Part shown: in pieces, positions 60,718 to 64,000 of the stretch
Numbering within the stretch: the stretch's first letter is position 1
How the letters are laid out: every line of letters begins with the position of its first letter
Assembly: GCF_001586775.1 (NCBI RefSeq)
Contig: NZ_LQXS01000001.1
Span: 124,001 to 188,000 of the forward strand
Length of the DNA stretch: 64,000 nucleotides
DNA from: Sphingobacterium populi
GTDB lineage: Bacteria; Bacteroidota; Bacteroidia; Sphingobacteriales; Sphingobacteriaceae
Direction of reading: 5' to 3'
Position numbers and translations under genes: made by a program
Notes under the pieces: model-generated
What the model was told of the DNA's origin: nothing
The model's database searches: none
What the model saw: the letters and a program-made list of their open reading frames with translations, nothing else

Positions 60718-62874
60718 TTATTGCACACCCATTTCTTTCAGAATAAAATGGGCATTATCAATTTTATCCGCCACCCAAAGTACGAAGCGAATATCTACTC
60801 CGATGGATCGACTGTAGCTTTCATTCCAGGCAAAATCGTTGATTGTGGCATCATAAGCTCGATCAAAATTTACGCCGATCAATTCGCCATGCGCATTCAT
60901 GATGGGCGAACCGGAATTACCCCCTGTTGTATCCATATTATACAAGATATTGACAGGCACATCGTTCATGTCTTTTTTGAGGTAACTGCCAAAATCTTTT
61001 GCCAACCACGCCTCTTTGATTTTGTGAGGATAGCCAAACTCTGGAAGACCAGAATTTCCTTTTTCAATTAATCCTTTGACACTGGTAAACGGATGCATAT
61101 ATGTGGCATCTGCTGGGCTGTATCCTTTGATATTTCCGAAGGTTAGTCGCAAGGTAGAATTAGCATCAGGTACAAAGTTTTTGTCCATAAATTGCTCCCT
61201 AACCGCTACATAATCGCCCATTAGCTTATTTAATGCCCCTTCACGACGCTTCTGCTCAGCAGTGAATTGCGCATATTCTGCTGCCAGACCACGATGCAGC
61301 TTGAGCAAATCATCTTGGTAGGATATGATGCTGGATGGCGAAGCAATGATTTGACGGAAAGCCGATTCACTATTTAACTTCGTTTCTCCTAACAATTGTG
61401 CAATCCAAGTTCCGGTACTGTCCTGAGTACGTTTATCATTTTGCAAAAATCTTAATGTATTAGCGCCGTGCAATTTGCTGCCTTGCGCGAATAAATGTGT
61501 TGCAATCTGCTGATCTACACCAAGGTGATACGCTTCGAATAGCCCGCTGATCCGTTCGCTAAATTTGGCAATGTTTTGATCATATAACGCTTGTTGCGCT
61601 TTTGGCGACGTTTGCTGTGCAAGTGCATCCTGAAAAGATTGAAAATAATTAGCGATCTCAAGGGTTTTTACACCGTGATACACATTATTCATCCAAAGTT
61701 CTTTCGGAGCATCTGCAAATACCATTTTATAATGTTCTTCTATGTCGCTCATCAAGGTGCCATATGCCGATTTGAGTTCGGGTTTGCTGTCGATAAATCT
61801 AGCTAATGCCGCGTCATCGTCCATTTTGCTTTGGATGAGATTCGTATTACGCAAGCCCTTGAGTTTTCCACGATAGTTTTTCAGCACATTAGCATTGCGT
61901 TTGATCCGCGTTGCCAAAGCAAGTTCTACCGCTTTATCCGTTTTGCCTGCATCTTCCATACGCTGATTTTCAAAATCATAAATATCGGAGGTGTACGGCA
62001 GTAAGAATTTCTGCTGATAATCGATGTATTGTGCCGGTCTATGTCGAAATGTGCGACCCGGGTAACCTAGAATAAATACAAAATCATTTTCTTCGACCCC
62101 ATTCGGGTTTACTTTAAGATGTTTTTTCGGTTCATATGGCACATTATCTTTGGAGTAAGGCGCAGCCGAGCCATCTTTCGCTACGTAAGCACGCAAGAAC
62201 GAATAATCGCCCGTATGACGCGGCCATACCCAATTATCTGTTTCGAAACCAAATTCGCCGATATTCTGTCTGGGTACGTACACCAGTCGTACATCTTCAA
62301 TCGTTTTGTACTTGAAGAGTACATAGCTTTTGCCTATAAACATCTCCGAAACCTCTGCTTTGATCGTCGGGTCGGCTTGCTCTGCTTCACGAGCTAATTC
62401 GTTACGCTTTTGATTGATTGCTTCGATGCGTTGCAACGGATCGCTCACGTTTTTGACGGATTCTAAAACTTGCTTTGAGACATCTTCGTACGAATCGGTA
62501 ATACGAATGGTTAACCCTTTTGCTTCAATTTCCTGCTCTGGCTGCTGCGCGACAAAACCATTTTCCAGATAATTGTGCTGCGGTGTACTTGCCAATTGTA
62601 CTGCGCTAAATGCACAATGATGATTGGTGATAATAAGGCCTTTGCCAGAAACGAATGAACCTGAACAGCCGCCTACGCGAACTAATGCGTCGACTAAACC
62701 GGTGCTGCCCGGATTGTAGATGTCTTTTTCGGAAATTTTTAATCCCGCTTTTTTCAATCCCGCACGATTAAGATCGCTCAACGGGAACATGCCTTCGTCG
62801 GGTATGGTAGCGGCAAATTGAAAGGCACTGGCGCCGAGCAGCAGTGCCGTCAAAAATAGTTTGTGTGAAATCAT
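60718..62874 (-). CDS. S46 family dipeptidyl peptidase, DPP11-like
   Basis: A 718-residue exported serine exopeptidase releasing dipeptides in the periplasm. The signal peptide is about residues 1-22. The chymotrypsin-fold catalytic residues are His85 in ITNHHCAF, an Asp near 225 (TDNWVWPRHTGDYS region), and Ser654 in TGGNSGSP. Arg672 in VNFDRAYD aligns with the Arg that gives DPP11 its Asp/Glu preference (Gly in DPP7), so acidic P1 specificity is inferred. DPP11-type enzymes feed peptide-fermenting Bacteroidetes, but are also found in environmental species. It is divergent from oxyR and ends at a shared terminator. Confidence 0.93.
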   Translation of the reverse strand: MISHKLFLTALLLGASAFQFAATIPDEGMFPLSDLNRAGLKKAGLKISEKDIYNPGSTGLVDALVRVGGCSGSFVSGKGLIITNHHCAFSAVQLASTPQHNYLENGFVAQQPEQEIEAKGLTIRITDSYEDVSKQVLESVKNVSDPLQRIEAINQKRNELAREAEQADPTIKAEVSEMFIGKSYVLFKYKTIEDVRLVYVPRQNIGEFGFETDNWVWPRHTGDYSFLRAYVAKDGSAAPYSKDNVPYEPKKHLKVNPNGVEENDFVFILGYPGRTFRHRPAQYIDYQQKFLLPYTSDIYDFENQRMEDAGKTDKAVELALATRIKRNANVLKNYRGKLKGLRNTNLIQSKMDDDAALARFIDSKPELKSAYGTLMSDIEEHYKMVFADAPKELWMNNVYHGVKTLEIANYFQSFQDALAQQTSPKAQQALYDQNIAKFSERISGLFEAYHLGVDQQIATHLFAQGSKLHGANTLRFLQNDKRTQDSTGTWIAQLLGETKLNSESAFRQIIASPSSIISYQDDLLKLHRGLAAEYAQFTAEQKRREGALNKLMGDYVAVREQFMDKNFVPDANSTLRLTFGNIKGYSPADATYMHPFTSVKGLIEKGNSGLPEFGYPHKIKEAWLAKDFGSYLKKDMNDVPVNILYNMDTTGGNSGSPIMNAHGELIGVNFDRAYDATINDFAWNESYSRSIGVDIRFVLWVADKIDNAHFILKEMGVQ

Positions 62875-63017
62875 AAATTTTTAACCATGTGTTGGATTTC
62901 AAAATTACGAAATCTTTCATTAGTACCGTGCAGCCTTTTCCGGAAGCTATTTTGCTGACTAAGTACAGCCAGTCATTCCTAAAAAATGATTACCTTAGTA
63001 TAGTTTAAATTTATAGT

Positions 63018-63956
63018 ATGACACTGGTTCAATTAGAATATATTATAGCGGTCGATACCTATCGCAGTTTTGTGGCTGCCGCAGAAAAGTGTTTTGTAAC
63101 GCAACCTACGCTGAGTATGCAGATCCAAAAGTTAGAAGAGAATCTCGGTGCCAAAATTTTTGATCGTAGTCGGCAACCCGTTGTGCCGACCGAAGTGGGA
63201 AAGCGAATCATCCGGCAGGCACGCACGGTACTAATCGAGAGCAAAAAAATAGGTGATATTTTGCAGGAGGCGTCCGGGCAATTGGCTGGCGAATTTCGTA
63301 TTGGTGTTATCCCAACGGTAGCTCCTTATCTTTTGCCACCGGTCATTGCTTCATTTACCAAAAAATATCCACAGCTCAAGATTCAGGTGTGGGAGTATAC
63401 GACCGAAAAGGTTATCCATGAACTCAAAACAGGAACATTAGATTGTGGTATATTGTCCACTCCGTTACAAGATTCGGCAATTGCCGAATTGCCTTTGTAC
63501 TATGAGACATTTGTAGCTTATTTATCAACTGAAAGCAAATTGTACGGCAAAAAATTGTTGCAAACTAATGAAATTGCGGAGGATAATTTATGGCTACTTA
63601 ACGAGGGGCATTGTATGCGAGGGCAAGTTTTAAATATTTGTAAATATAGAAGTCAATCGCAAAATTCATCTTTTGACTATAATACGGGTAGCGTAGAAAC
63701 GCTGAAGCGCATGGTCGATATCAATGGTGGTATTACTATTTTGCCTGAGTTAACGATTATGGATTATGGAGATGAGGCACTACAGCACGTTCGATATTTT
63801 AAGGCGCCTGAGCCTGTTCGTGAAATTAGCATCGTAATGACCAAAAACTTCAGTAAACAAAAAGCAATAGAAGCTCTTCAACAGGAAATATGGCGCGCTG
63901 TGCCCGAAAGATTTCGATCCAAAAGACGAATGGATATACTCGGGTTTCGATCGTAA
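63018..63956 (+). CDS. oxyR: LysR-type hydrogen-peroxide sensor OxyR
   Basis: A 312-residue LysR regulator. The N-terminal helix-turn-helix (residues 1-60: TLVQLEYIIAVDTYRSFVAAAEKCFVTQPTLSMQIQKLEENLGAKIFDRS) and the substrate domain (91-300) are complete. The sensing cysteines lie in GHCMRGQVLNIC at residues 199 and 208, exactly the E. coli OxyR numbers, so disulfide-based H2O2 sensing is well supported. OxyR activates catalase and peroxiredoxin genes; none is adjacent. It is divergent from the S46 peptidase gene with a 143-base gap. Confidence 0.94.
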   Translation: MTLVQLEYIIAVDTYRSFVAAAEKCFVTQPTLSMQIQKLEENLGAKIFDRSRQPVVPTEVGKRIIRQARTVLIESKKIGDILQEASGQLAGEFRIGVIPTVAPYLLPPVIASFTKKYPQLKIQVWEYTTEKVIHELKTGTLDCGILSTPLQDSAIAELPLYYETFVAYLSTESKLYGKKLLQTNEIAEDNLWLLNEGHCMRGQVLNICKYRSQSQNSSFDYNTGSVETLKRMVDINGGITILPELTIMDYGDEALQHVRYFKAPEPVREISIVMTKNFSKQKAIEALQQEIWRAVPERFRSKRRMDILGFRS

Positions 63957-64000
63957 AATATTGCTTAATCGCGTAATGAAAGCAACTTGCTCACATATTT

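Overview
The window looks like a chromosomal piece of a Bacteroidetes, most probably a member of the Sphingobacteriaceae (Sphingobacterium or a close relative). Support comes from Bacteroidetes-type -7 promoter boxes (TAnnTTTG), an Oar-like TonB-dependent receptor with a carboxypeptidase-regulatory-like domain, a DUF1573 lipoprotein, an S46 dipeptidyl peptidase, a long-form NusB, a GH125 enzyme and an IntDOT-type integrase. No rRNA, tRNA or CRISPR array was seen. The genus is an inference from family content only.

Layout. 1-6.3 kb: leucine dehydrogenase (5' cut by the window edge), nusB, a DUF1573 lipoprotein, yajC, a YbbR-domain protein, coaE, an MBL-fold exonuclease, a convergent cysteine desulfurase and a 48-aa microprotein. 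6.3-13.8 kb: a frameshifted MFS exporter, a MocR-type regulator divergent from a TonB receptor, an S1/P1-nuclease-like protein, then a thiD-tenA salvage operon behind a TPP riboswitch. 13.9-24.9 kb: a large Oar-like receptor, a P1B-type ATPase with eroded catalytic motifs, cutC, the rpsF-rpsR-rplI operon, a GreA-like protein, a half-size EamA protein, an SDR protein and a 39-aa microprotein. 24.9-36.9 kb: clpB, a tetR-tolC-MFP-RND efflux operon with two matching palindromic operators, a frameshifted lipoprotein and an S9 peptidase. 37-45.8 kb: rimP-nusA-infB with a terminator-like leader, a GH125 mannosidase, an outer-membrane barrel and aroQ. 45.8-54.7 kb: Bcr/CflA exporter, lgt, M42 peptidase, DUF3467, a GNAT-nitrilase fusion, folB (frameshifted), hsp20, amtB and mazG. 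55.1-60.7 kb: an AT-rich accessory island. 60.7-64 kb: an S46 peptidase divergent from oxyR.

The most interesting part is the island. It pairs an IntDOT-like tyrosine recombinase with one 1281-aa protein that has an N-terminal TIR-like domain, a STAND-type P-loop NTPase core and a long alpha-helical C-terminal region. That is the architecture of a single-gene antiphage immune receptor. An 11-bp direct repeat flanks the pair.

Other points: clpB and hsp20 carry the same 14-bp palindromic element at similar distances upstream, suggesting a shared heat-shock operator. Four conserved genes (an MFS transporter, a lipoprotein, nusA, folB) each look as if they lack exactly one base, which points to residual sequencing or assembly indels more than to biology.
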